6,959 bases of DNA from Pseudomonadota bacterium. GTDB taxonomy: Bacteria > Pseudomonadota > Alphaproteobacteria > Rhodobacterales > Rhodobacteraceae. Below, piece by piece: positions 1-6,250 of this stretch. The stretch spans positions 1 to 6,959 of the forward strand of contig JAKAJW010000040.1 of assembly GCA_021813645.1 (NCBI GenBank), in the 5' to 3' direction. The position numbers and the translations under genes are program-made. Each line of letters begins with the position of its first letter. Position 1 is the first letter of the stretch. Below the pieces are notes generated by a model. The model was given only the letters and a program-made list of their open reading frames with translations. It ran no database searches and was not told where the DNA came from.

Positions 1-634
1 CGTCCTGCAGTTTCTCCAGCAGGTTGACCACCTGGGCCTGGATCGACACGTCGAGCGCGGCGATCGGCTCGTCGCAGACGATGAACTTGGGGTTCAGCGC
101 GAGCGCGCGGGCGATGCCGATGCGCTGGCGCTGGCCGCCGGAGAATTCGTGCGGGTAGCGGTTGGCGAAGCGGCGGTTGAGGCCCACCGCATCCATCAGC
201 TCGTAGATTCGGGTGAGCTTCTCGGCCTTGCTGAGCTGGCTGTGTTCGGCCAGCGGCTCGCCGATGATGTCGGCCACCGTCATGCGCGGGTTCAGCGAGG
301 CCTGCGGATCCTGGAAGACCATCTGCATCTTCGGCCGCAGCGGCCGCAGCTTCGCCTGGTCGGCCTGGCCGATCTCGGCGCCGTCGATCTTCACGGTGCC
401 GGCGGTGATGTCGTAGAGCCGGATCAGCGCGCGGCCGCAGGTCGACTTGCCGCAGCCCGATTCCCCCACCAGGCCGAGGGTCTCGCCCTCGAGGATGTCG
501 AAGGAGACGTCGTCGACCGCCTTCACGTCGCCGGTGTGGCTGCGGAACAGGCCGGTGAAGATCGGGAAATACATCTTCAGCCCGCGCACCTCGACGAGCG
601 TCTTGGGCTTCTTGTTCGGGGCGGCGTCAAGCAT
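1..634 (-). CDS. dppF: Dipeptide/oligopeptide ABC transporter ATP-binding protein, DppF/OppF type (partial, C-terminus off left edge)
   Basis: This is one of the two cytoplasmic ATPases that power uptake of di- or oligopeptides through an inner-membrane ABC importer. The 211 visible residues show the nucleotide-binding domain in order: Walker A GESGCGKST (57-65), Q-loop VFQDP with Gln108, ABC signature FSGGQRQR (164-171), Walker B FIVCDEP with catalytic Glu189, and D-loop ALDVS (193-197). The LNPRMTV segment after the Q-loop and the DEPIAALDVSIQAQ stretch are typical of the peptide/nickel subfamily. The switch histidine and the C-terminal oligopeptide domain lie beyond the window. The ATG at 634 is chosen because a perfect AGGAGG sits 8 bases upstream and it overlaps the dppD stop by 8 bases, which implies co-transcription and coupled translation. 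The substrate class (dipeptide, oligopeptide, or another small molecule handled by this family) cannot be fixed from the ATPase alone. Confidence 0.93.
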   Translation of the reverse strand, partial: MLDAAPNKKPKTLVEVRGLKMYFPIFTGLFRSHTGDVKAVDDVSFDILEGETLGLVGESGCGKSTCGRALIRLYDITAGTVKIDGAEIGQADQAKLRPLRPKMQMVFQDPQASLNPRMTVADIIGEPLAEHSQLSKAEKLTRIYELMDAVGLNRRFANRYPHEFSGGQRQRIGIARALALNPKFIVCDEPIAALDVSIQAQVVNLLEKLQD

Positions 635-1631
635 CGCGGGGCCCTCCTGTCGCGGGATCCCAGAAGCAGGCGACATCGTGGCCGCTGCCGATCTGGTAGC
701 GCTGCGGGTTCTCGCGGCCGCAGCGGTCCATCGCCTGGGCGCAGCGGTCGCGGAAGGCGCAGGCGGTGGGCGGCGCCATCAGGATCGGCGGCTGGCCCTC
801 GATCACGTTGAGCTTCTCCGGCCGCTCGCCCATCACGCCGGGCACCGTCTTCAGCAGGGCGCGGGTGTAGGGGTGCTGCGGATTGCGGAACAGTTCCTTG
901 ACCGGGGCAAGCTCGACGATCTGGCCGCCATACATGACCATCACCCGGTCAGCGATGCCGGCGACCACGCCGAGATCATGGGTGATCCAGACGATCGCCA
1001 TGCCGAGCTTTTGGCGCAGGTCCTTCACCAGCTCCAGGATCTGGGCCTGGATCGTCACGTCGAGCGCCGTGGTCGGCTCGTCGGCGATGAGCACCTTCGG
1101 ATCGCAGGCGAGCGCGATGGCGATCATCACCCGCTGCCGCATGCCACCGGAAAACTGATGGGGATAGTCGCCGAGCCGGCGGCGCGCGTCGGGGATGCCC
1201 ACCAGCTCGAGCAGCTCGACCGCGCGCTTGCGGGCCTCGGTCTTGTTCATGCCGAGGTGGCGGCGCAGCGGTTCGGTGATCTGGAAGCCGACGGTGAACA
1301 CCGGGTTCAGCGAGGTCATCGGATCCTGGAAGATGAAACCGATCTTGCCGCCGCGGATGTCACGCAACTGCTTGTCGGGGCAGTTGAGCAGGTCGGTGCC
1401 ATCGAACACCGCAGTGCCTTCGCGCACATCGGCCGGCGGCGACGGCAGCAGCCGGATCAGCGACATCATGGTGACGGATTTGCCCGATCCGCTTTCCCCG
1501 ACGACGCCCAAGAGCTCGCCCGGTTTCAGATCGAAGCTGACGGAATTGACCGCGTGAACTTCCCCACCGCGAGTGCGGAAAACAGTCTTTAGACCCCGGA
1601 CATCCAGGACGGGCAGTGCCCCATCGGGCAT
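627..1631 (-). CDS. dppD: Dipeptide/oligopeptide ABC transporter ATP-binding protein, DppD/OppD type
   Basis: This is the partner ATPase to the DppF-type protein, forming a heterodimeric motor on the cytoplasmic face of a peptide importer. The 334 residues match the usual length of about 330. Visible motifs are Walker A GESGSGKSV (45-53), Q-loop Gln102, signature SGGMRQR (161-167), Walker B VLIADEP with Glu185, and switch His218. The C-terminal oligopeptide/dipeptide domain contains HPYTRALL (253-260) and four cysteines (291, 297, 304, 322). In DppD/OppD proteins with solved structures, such cysteines hold a 4Fe-4S cluster. The reading frame is open further upstream, but the ATG at 1631 is preferred: it is preceded by GGGGAG, it matches the family N-terminus, and any longer form would run into the divergent argE-like gene. 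It is the first gene of the minus-strand operon in this window. Which peptide it transports is unknown. Confidence 0.93.
   Translation of the reverse strand: MPDGALPVLDVRGLKTVFRTRGGEVHAVNSVSFDLKPGELLGVVGESGSGKSVTMMSLIRLLPSPPADVREGTAVFDGTDLLNCPDKQLRDIRGGKIGFIFQDPMTSLNPVFTVGFQITEPLRRHLGMNKTEARKRAVELLELVGIPDARRRLGDYPHQFSGGMRQRVMIAIALACDPKVLIADEPTTALDVTIQAQILELVKDLRQKLGMAIVWITHDLGVVAGIADRVMVMYGGQIVELAPVKELFRNPQHPYTRALLKTVPGVMGERPEKLNVIEGQPPILMAPPTACAFRDRCAQAMDRCGRENPQRYQIGSGHDVACFWDPATGGPRDA
643..648 (-). promoter_or_regulatory. Ribosome binding site of dppF
   Basis: A perfect AGGAGG on the minus strand lies inside the 3' end of dppD, 8 bases before the ATG at 634. It fixes the dppF start and shows that dppF can be initiated independently despite overlapping the upstream gene. 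Confidence 0.8.
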
Positions 1632-1637
1632 ATGTCG

Positions 1638-1643
1638 CTCCCC
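1638..1643 (-). promoter_or_regulatory. Ribosome binding site of dppD
   Basis: GGGGAG on the minus strand lies 6 bases before the ATG at 1631. It decides the start codon in a frame that stays open up to about 1976. Confidence 0.65.
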
Positions 1644-1705
1644 AAGCTTTTGTAATTCTTCAGTTTTTTTCAAAACGACCTGTGCCGGCCGGCAGATTTC
1701 CCGGA

Positions 1706-1733
1706 GTGTTAGCGTTTTTTTCGGGCACGGCAA
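1706..1733 (-). promoter_or_regulatory. Candidate promoter of the dppD operon
   Basis: On the minus strand TTGCCG (1733-1728) is followed after 16 bases by TAACAC (1711-1706). This is a fair match to a sigma-70-type -35/-10 pair, and the spacer contains a run of seven A. The -10 lies about 75 bases before the dppD ATG. It is a motif match only; alphaproteobacterial -10 elements are loose, so chance is a real possibility. Confidence 0.3.
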
Positions 1734-1839
1734 TATGCATTTGCCGCTTTCGGGCGCAACGCTGCGTGATTGCGCAAACCGCCCGCGCACGGCCTTGACC
1801 TTGCGCGATTGCCGGCCCAGCTTGCCGAAAATGTCCGCA

Positions 1840-1844
1840 GGGAG
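1840..1844 (+). promoter_or_regulatory. Ribosome binding site of the argE-like gene
   Basis: GGGAG lies 7 bases before the ATG at 1852. A second ATG at 1848 is out of frame and closer than usual to the Shine-Dalgarno sequence, so 1852 is the start. Confidence 0.65.
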
Positions 1845-1851
1845 TGAATGA

Positions 1852-3015
1852 ATGGGCCAGCGACTGAGCGCGCGGGAGATCCTTGACCGTCTGGTCGCCT
1901 TCCCGACCGTGAGCCGCGATTCGAACCTCGCGCTGATCGCCTGGGTCGAGGAATACCTGGAGTCCTGGGGCGTCAAGTCACGCCGTGTCTACAATCCCGA
2001 GGGCAACAAGGCGGCGCTGTTCGCCAATGTCGGGCCCGAGGTCGCGGGCGGCGTGGTGCTGTCGGGCCATACCGATGTGGTGCCGGTCGACGGCCAGGAG
2101 TGGAGCAGCGACCCCTGGGTGGTCGCCGAGCGCGGCGGCAAGCTCTACGGCCGCGGCGTCTGCGACATGAAGGGCTTCGACGCGCTGGCGCTCTGGGCGG
2201 TGCAGCTGGCGGTCGAGGCGGGGGTGAAGCGGCCGCTGCAGATCGCGCTCAGCTACGACGAGGAGCTGGGCTGCGCCGGGGCGCCGCCGATGATCGCCGA
2301 GATGGTGACGGCGCTGCCGAAGGCCGCGGCGGTGATCGTCGGCGAGCCCTCGCGCTTTGCCGTGGTGACCGGGCACAAGGGCGGCACCGGCTTCGAGACC
2401 CATCTGCGCGGCTTCGAGGTGCATAGCTCGCTGATGCATACCGGGGTGAATGCGGTGATGGCGGGGGCGAAGCTGATCGACTGGGCGAACCAGCGCAACG
2501 CCGAGGTTTCGGCCGCAACGCCGGGGCCGATGGCCGCGATGTTCGACCCGCCCTGGACGACGAGCCATGTCGGCATCGTCGAGGGCGGCACGGCGAACAA
2601 CATCACCGCGAAGGATTGCCGTTTCCTGATGGCCTTCCGGGTGGTGCCGGGCGAGGATCCGGCGGACTGGGCCGAGGCCTACAGGACGCGGGTGGCCGAG
2701 GTGGAGGCGGAGATGAAGGCGGTGCGGCCGGAGGCGGGAATCGACCTGGTGCCGGCCTTCCGGGTGCCGCCGCTGGTGCCCGAGGCAGAGGGCGCGGCCG
2801 AGCGGCTGGCGCGGCAGCTGACCGGCGACAACGCGACCCATGTGGTCAGCTACGGCACCGAGGCGGGGCAGTTCCAGGAGGCAGGCTATTCCGCGGTGGT
2901 CTGCGGCCCGGGCGACATCGCCCAGGCGCACCAGCCCGACGAATGGCTGGAGGTGAGCCAGTTCGAGGCCGGCCAGGATTTCATGCGCCGGCTGGTCGCC
3001 GGTCTGGCGGCCTGA
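1852..3015 (+). CDS. argE: ArgE-type acetylornithine deacetylase / M20A metallo-deacylase
   Basis: This enzyme belongs to the M20A group of zinc-dependent deacylases, whose name-giver removes acetate from N2-acetyl-L-ornithine in the cytoplasm. The 387 residues match ArgE (about 380). The metal site can be read directly: His73 and catalytic Asp75 in SGHTDVVPVD, bridging Asp105 in GRGVCDMKG, catalytic Glu137 and ligand Glu138 in YDEELG, Glu165 in VGEPS, and His360 near the C-terminus. The lid/dimerisation domain falls roughly at residues 175-285. Its neighbours are a peptide importer, an FAD amine/amino-acid oxidoreductase and a second M20 enzyme, with no other arginine gene. Many alphaproteobacteria make ornithine with ArgJ instead, so I infer a catabolic or salvage role on N-acyl amino acids or peptides rather than arginine synthesis. 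Family assignment is secure; the substrate is not. It heads the plus-strand unit. Confidence 0.9.
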   Translation: MGQRLSAREILDRLVAFPTVSRDSNLALIAWVEEYLESWGVKSRRVYNPEGNKAALFANVGPEVAGGVVLSGHTDVVPVDGQEWSSDPWVVAERGGKLYGRGVCDMKGFDALALWAVQLAVEAGVKRPLQIALSYDEELGCAGAPPMIAEMVTALPKAAAVIVGEPSRFAVVTGHKGGTGFETHLRGFEVHSSLMHTGVNAVMAGAKLIDWANQRNAEVSAATPGPMAAMFDPPWTTSHVGIVEGGTANNITAKDCRFLMAFRVVPGEDPADWAEAYRTRVAEVEAEMKAVRPEAGIDLVPAFRVPPLVPEAEGAAERLARQLTGDNATHVVSYGTEAGQFQEAGYSAVVCGPGDIAQAHQPDEWLEVSQFEAGQDFMRRLVAGLAA

Positions 3016-3018
3016 GTC

Positions 3019-4371
3019 TTGGGCTTTCCGATCTCGGCGGACCAGCCGGCGCGCTTCACCGCCGGCCTGCCGGCCCAGGCCGATGTCGTCGTCATCGGCG
3101 GCGGCGTCATCGGCGTGATGACCGCCTGGCATCTGGCCAAGCGCGGGCTGCGCGTCGTGCTGTGCGAGAAAGGCCGGGTGGCGGGCGAGCAGAGCTCGCG
3201 TAACTGGGGCTGGGTGCGCCAGCAGGGCCGCGACGCGGCGGAGCTGCCGATCATGATCGAGGCCTCGCGGATGTGGGACGGGCTCGGCGCCGAGGCCGGC
3301 GCCGATCTCGGCTTCCGGCGCGAGGGCGTGCTGTATATCGCCAATTCCGAACGCGACCAGGCCGATCACGAGGCCTTCATGGCGCATGCCCGGGCGCATC
3401 GGCTCGACACCCGGCTGCTGAGCGCAGCGGAGGTGCGGGCGCTGTTGCCGGGCGCGGCGGAGGCCTGGCCGAACGGGCTGCGCAGCGGGCTCTGGACGGC
3501 GAGCGACGGGCGGGCGGAGCCCTGGGCGGCGGTGCCGGCGCTGGCGGCGGCGGCGGAACGGATGGGCGTCGCCATCGTCGAGGATTGTGCGGTGCGCTGT
3601 CTCGACCTCGTCGCTGGGCGGGTCGCCGGGGTGGTGACCGAGAAGGGCCGGATCGCGGCCGGGGCGGTGGTGCTGGCCGGCGGCGCCTGGTCGGCGCTGT
3701 TCCTGCGCAACCACGGGGTGTCGATCCCGCAGCTTTCGGTGATTTCCTCGGTGGCGCAGACCGTGCCGATGCCGGAGATCTTCCCCGGCAATGCGGTGGA
3801 CGGCAGCTTCGCCTTCCGGCGCCGGCTCGACGGCGGCTATACGATCGCGCCGGGCGATTTCCAGGAGCTCTACCTCGGGCCGGACGCCTTCCGGCATTTC
3901 GCGGCCTATCTGCCGACCTGGCGGCGCAACGTCGCCGGCACCCGGCTGCTGCCGGCCGCGCCGCGCGCCTATCCGGACGGTTGGGGCACGGCGCGGCGCT
4001 GGGGGAGCGGGGTCTCGCCCTTCGAGGCGATGCGGGTGCTCGACCCGCGGCCGAACCTGCGCGCGCTCGGCCGGGTGCAGGATGCATTCGCCGCGGCCTT
4101 CCCGAAGCTCGGCCGGCCGCAGATCGCCAGCGCCTGGGCCGGGATGATCGACACCCTGCCGGACGTGGTGCCGGTGATCGACCATGTCGCGGCGCTGCCC
4201 GGGCTGACGCTGGCGACCGGGATGAGCGGGCACGGCTTCGGCATCGGCCCGGCGGTGGGCCGGGTGGTGGCCGATCTGGTCACTGGCCATCCGGTCGGCC
4301 ATGACCTCGGCCGGTTCCGCTTCGCACGGTTCCACGACGGCACGCCGCTGACCGGCGGGCCGTCGATCTGA
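3019..4371 (+). CDS. FAD-dependent oxidoreductase, D-amino-acid dehydrogenase/glycine oxidase (DAO) family
   Basis: This is a 450-residue flavoprotein of the DAO fold, which oxidises the C-N bond of amino acids or amines. An N-terminal Rossmann motif (VVVIGGGVIG, glycines 27-32) is followed by Glu50, which should bind the adenosine ribose. SSRNWGWVRQQGRD (59-72) is the flavin-contacting segment of one DAO subgroup. The C-terminal GMSGHGFGIGP (401-411) is the usual second FAD-binding stretch, followed by a helix and a short tail. There is no signal peptide or membrane segment, so it is probably cytoplasmic. The only workable start is TTG at 3019: the frame is closed by the argE-like stop at 3013-3015, and the first internal ATG lies inside the FAD motif. 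No clear Shine-Dalgarno sequence is seen, so translation is probably coupled to the upstream gene. The substrate is unknown; D-amino acid, N-methyl amino acid or another amine are all possible. Confidence 0.88.
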   Translation: MGFPISADQPARFTAGLPAQADVVVIGGGVIGVMTAWHLAKRGLRVVLCEKGRVAGEQSSRNWGWVRQQGRDAAELPIMIEASRMWDGLGAEAGADLGFRREGVLYIANSERDQADHEAFMAHARAHRLDTRLLSAAEVRALLPGAAEAWPNGLRSGLWTASDGRAEPWAAVPALAAAAERMGVAIVEDCAVRCLDLVAGRVAGVVTEKGRIAAGAVVLAGGAWSALFLRNHGVSIPQLSVISSVAQTVPMPEIFPGNAVDGSFAFRRRLDGGYTIAPGDFQELYLGPDAFRHFAAYLPTWRRNVAGTRLLPAAPRAYPDGWGTARRWGSGVSPFEAMRVLDPRPNLRALGRVQDAFAAAFPKLGRPQIASAWAGMIDTLPDVVPVIDHVAALPGLTLATGMSGHGFGIGPAVGRVVADLVTGHPVGHDLGRFRFARFHDGTPLTGGPSI

Positions 4372-4375
4372 GTCG

Positions 4376-4422
4376 CGGACCGGCGGCGCCCGGCGCGGCG
4401 GCCCGCAAGGCGCCGCGGTCCG
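4376..4422 (+). terminator. GC-rich hairpin after the oxidoreductase gene (possible terminator or RNA-processing stem)
   Basis: GGACCGGCGGCGCC (4377-4390) pairs with GGCGCCGCGGTCC (4409-4421), with one bulged G and one extra outer C-G pair, around an 18-nt loop. No U-tract follows, so it is not a canonical intrinsic terminator. It could slow transcription, protect the upstream mRNA end, or be a product of high GC content. It lies in the 139-bp gap before the M20D gene. Confidence 0.3.
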
Positions 4423-4500
4423 GCCGGGCGTCGGCTTGCAGCCGCCGGCGAATCGCGCAACGGTGTCGCGTCATATGCGCCGGGCAGGGGCCCGCGAGCT

Positions 4501-4504
4501 GGAG
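4501..4504 (+). promoter_or_regulatory. Ribosome binding site of the M20D gene
   Basis: GGAG followed by GA repeats lies 6 bases before the ATG at 4511. It selects this start over upstream in-frame candidates (TTG at 4436, ATG at 4475). Confidence 0.65.
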
Positions 4505-4510
4505 AGAGAG

Positions 4511-5677
4511 ATGCCGATCAAGAACCGTTTCGCCGAACTGCTGCCGGAAATCGCCGAGTGGCGCCGCGACTTCCACGAGAACCCCGAACTGCTGTTCGAG
4601 GTGCACCGCACCGCCGGCGTGGTGGCGCAGAAGCTGCGCGAGTTCGGCTGCGACGAAGTGGTCGAGGGGATCGGCCGCACCGGCGTCGTCGGCGTCATCA
4701 AGGGCAAGACCGACAGCGCCGGCCGGGTGATCGGGCTGCGCGCCGACATGGACGCGCTGCCGATCATCGAGGCGACCGGGCTCGACTATGCCTCGAAGAC
4801 GCCGGGCAAGATGCATGCCTGCGGCCATGACGGCCACACCGCCATGCTGCTCGGCGCCGCGAAATACCTCGCCGAGACGCGCAATTTCGACGGCACCGCG
4901 GTGGTGATTTTCCAGCCCGCCGAAGAGGGCGGCGGCGGCGGCAAGGAAATGGTCGACGACGGCATGATGGACCGCTGGGGCATCCAGGAGGTCTATGGCA
5001 TGCACAACATGCCCGGTATACCGGTCGGCACCTTCGCGATCCGGCCCGGCGCGATGATGGCGGCGGCCGATCAGTTCGAATGCACGGTGGTCGGCAAGGG
5101 CGGCCATGCCGCCAAGCCGCATGACTGCATCGACCCGGTGGTGGCGGCCTCCAACATCGTGCTGGCGCTGCAGTCGGTCGCCTCGCGCACGGTCGATCCG
5201 CTGAAGCAGGTGGTGGTTTCGGTCTGCACCTTCCGCACCGAAAGCGAGGCCTTCAACGTCATTCCCCAGACCGTGCTGCTGCGCGCTTCGATCCGCACCA
5301 TGGACCCGGCGGTTCAGGACCAGGTCGAAGAGCGCATCAAGGCGATCGTCGCCAATACCGCGGCGGCCTATGGCGCGACGGTGGAGATGAACTATCGCCG
5401 CGGCTATCCGGTGACGATGAACGCCGAGGCGAACACCGATTTCGCGATCGCCGCCGCCAAGCGGGTCTCCGACCGGGTGGACGAGGATACCGCGCCGTTG
5501 ATGGGTTCGGAGGACTTCTCGTTCATGCTGAACGCGCGGCCGGGGGCCTATATCTTCCTGGGCAACGGCGACACCGCGATGGTGCACCATCCGAAATACA
5601 ATTTCGACGACAACGCGATCCCCTTCGGGGCCTCGTGGTATGCCGAGATGGTGGAAAGCCGGATGCCGGCGGCCTGA
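4511..5677 (+). CDS. hipO: M20D amidohydrolase (HipO/AbgB-like, hippurate hydrolase or aminoacylase type)
   Basis: This is a dimetal hydrolase of the M20D family, which cleaves N-acyl or N-aroyl amino acids such as hippurate, and also some dipeptides and aminobenzoyl-glutamate. The 388 residues match the family length. Order of motifs: WRRDFHENPEL (17-27), LRADMDALPI (77-86), metal ligands Cys104 and His106 in MHACGHDGHT, catalytic and ligand glutamates 138/139 in FQPAEEGGGGG, His165 in MHNMPG, the lid-domain motif KGGHAAKPHD (196-205), the EAFNVIPQ stretch (246-253), GSEDFSFM (332-339), and the last metal-binding histidine in VHHPKYNF (359/360). The protein is cytoplasmic, with no signal peptide. 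It follows the oxidoreductase in the same direction after 139 bp, so it may share its transcript or have its own promoter. Its exact acyl and amino-acid preference cannot be read from the sequence. Confidence 0.92.
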   Translation: MPIKNRFAELLPEIAEWRRDFHENPELLFEVHRTAGVVAQKLREFGCDEVVEGIGRTGVVGVIKGKTDSAGRVIGLRADMDALPIIEATGLDYASKTPGKMHACGHDGHTAMLLGAAKYLAETRNFDGTAVVIFQPAEEGGGGGKEMVDDGMMDRWGIQEVYGMHNMPGIPVGTFAIRPGAMMAAADQFECTVVGKGGHAAKPHDCIDPVVAASNIVLALQSVASRTVDPLKQVVVSVCTFRTESEAFNVIPQTVLLRASIRTMDPAVQDQVEERIKAIVANTAAAYGATVEMNYRRGYPVTMNAEANTDFAIAAAKRVSDRVDEDTAPLMGSEDFSFMLNARPGAYIFLGNGDTAMVHHPKYNFDDNAIPFGASWYAEMVESRMPAA

Positions 5678-5706
5678 CGGCCGGAGGACGCCCGTGTCGT
5701 CCCGTC

Positions 5707-5732
5707 GGCGGGGCCGCAGAAGCGGCGCCGCC
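5707..5732. terminator. Hairpin in the convergent gap between the M20D and DUF1810 genes
   Basis: GGCGGGGCCGC (5707-5717) and GCGGCGCCGCC (5722-5732) form an 11-bp stem with a single G-G mismatch around the tetraloop AGAA. It begins 30 bases after the M20D stop, a sensible place for a terminator serving the plus strand and possibly both strands. No U-tract follows on either strand, so it is a non-canonical candidate. Nothing else clear was seen in the rest of the 152-bp gap. Confidence 0.4.
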
Positions 5733-5829
5733 TAGGGCACGAACACAGAAAAACTGGTTAACGCGGCGATCCTGAGCCGCCGGGCGGCCGGTGCCAAGGC
5801 TGGAATACCTTACCTTGCGTCCGGTAATT

Positions 5830-6249
5830 TCAGCCGATGGCGGCCAGGGTTGGCGGGCAGGGCGCGCCGCCGTAGAAGCGGTCGAGCAGCGCCTGCATCC
5901 GGCCCCTGAGCGGCTCTTCGGCGGCGGCGCGGAACAGCGTCGCCGAGGACCGCAGCTTGAGCGCGTCGACCGCGCCCAGGATGCGGACCGGGTCGCGGTC
6001 GGGCTGGGCCAGCAGCGCATCGGCGCAGGCGGCGAGCCGGGCGCCGAGCAGCGGATGGGCGGCATAGGCGCGCGCCTCGGCGAGATCGGCGATGCCGTAA
6101 TGGCGCGCGGTGGCGGAGCGGCCGAGGCTGGCCAGCTGAGGGAAGACGAACCACATCCAATGGCCCTCTTTGCGGCCCCGGGCGAGTTCGGTGAGCGCGC
6201 TTTCATAGACCGCGTCCTGCGCCGTGAGGAAGCGGTCGAGCCCGGCCAT
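5830..6249 (-). CDS. DUF1810 family protein (function unknown)
   Basis: This 139-residue protein matches the DUF1810 family, whose members are sometimes automatically labelled calpastatin without good reason. Recognisable features are LDRFLTAQDAVYESALTEL (4-22), the hallmark GHWMWFVFPQL (29-39), SATARHYGIADLAEARAYAAH (45-65), HPLLGARL (65-72), and a Phe106/Arg107-containing segment followed by a helical C-terminus. It is small and soluble, with no signal peptide or membrane helix. The start is the ATG at 6249, one base after the moaA stop (TGA-A-ATG), with no strong Shine-Dalgarno sequence, so translation is probably coupled to moaA. The biochemical role of the family is not established as far as I know, and I do not assign one. 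Confidence 0.85.
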   Translation of the reverse strand: MAGLDRFLTAQDAVYESALTELARGRKEGHWMWFVFPQLASLGRSATARHYGIADLAEARAYAAHPLLGARLAACADALLAQPDRDPVRILGAVDALKLRSSATLFRAAAEEPLRGRMQALLDRFYGGAPCPPTLAAIG

Positions 6250-6250
6250 T

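Larger units (their letters stand above)
1632..1851. promoter_or_regulatory. Divergent control region between dppD and the argE-like gene
   Basis: This 220-bp gap separates two divergently transcribed units, so it should contain both promoters and any shared operator. It is visibly richer in A/T than the flanking genes, with two runs of seven T (about 1664-1670 and 1714-1721). It also holds a GCGCAA-N10-TTGCGC dyad (1754-1775), a further TTGCGC (1801-1806), and a 12-bp palindrome TGCCGGCCGGCA (1683-1694). A TTGACC hexamer (1795-1800) could be a -35 element for the plus-strand unit, but no convincing -10 lies at the right distance. No small gene is supported here. Confidence 0.6.

Noticed and set aside
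447..1592. A 381-codon plus-strand open frame across dppF and dppD
   Set aside because: It is antisense to two genes with full ABC-ATPase motifs and overlapping operon structure; its own translation shows no recognisable domain.
1632..1976. Extended N-terminus for dppD
   Set aside because: The open frame continues upstream, but the extension does not resemble the family, crosses the A/T-rich control region and overlaps the divergent gene; the ATG at 1631 has a good ribosome binding site.
1978..4335. A 785-codon open frame on the minus strand, antisense to the argE-like and oxidoreductase genes
   Set aside because: Its translation is a low-complexity mix rich in His, Arg, Ala and Pro with no domain motif, and it lies opposite two clearly conserved proteins. 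In very GC-rich genes the antisense frame is commonly free of stops.
4436..4510. Longer start for the M20D gene (TTG at 4436 or ATG at 4475)
   Set aside because: The extra residues are unlike the family N-terminus, and the ATG at 4511 has GGAG at proper spacing.
4280..5590. A 436-codon minus-strand open frame opposite the M20D gene
   Set aside because: It is the same kind of GC-driven antisense shadow; the plus-strand frame has intact M20D motifs and a ribosome binding site.
5810..5827. Small inverted repeat TTACC-N8-GGTAA downstream of the DUF1810 stop
   Set aside because: The arms are only 5 bp with no adjacent T-run, too weak to call a terminator.
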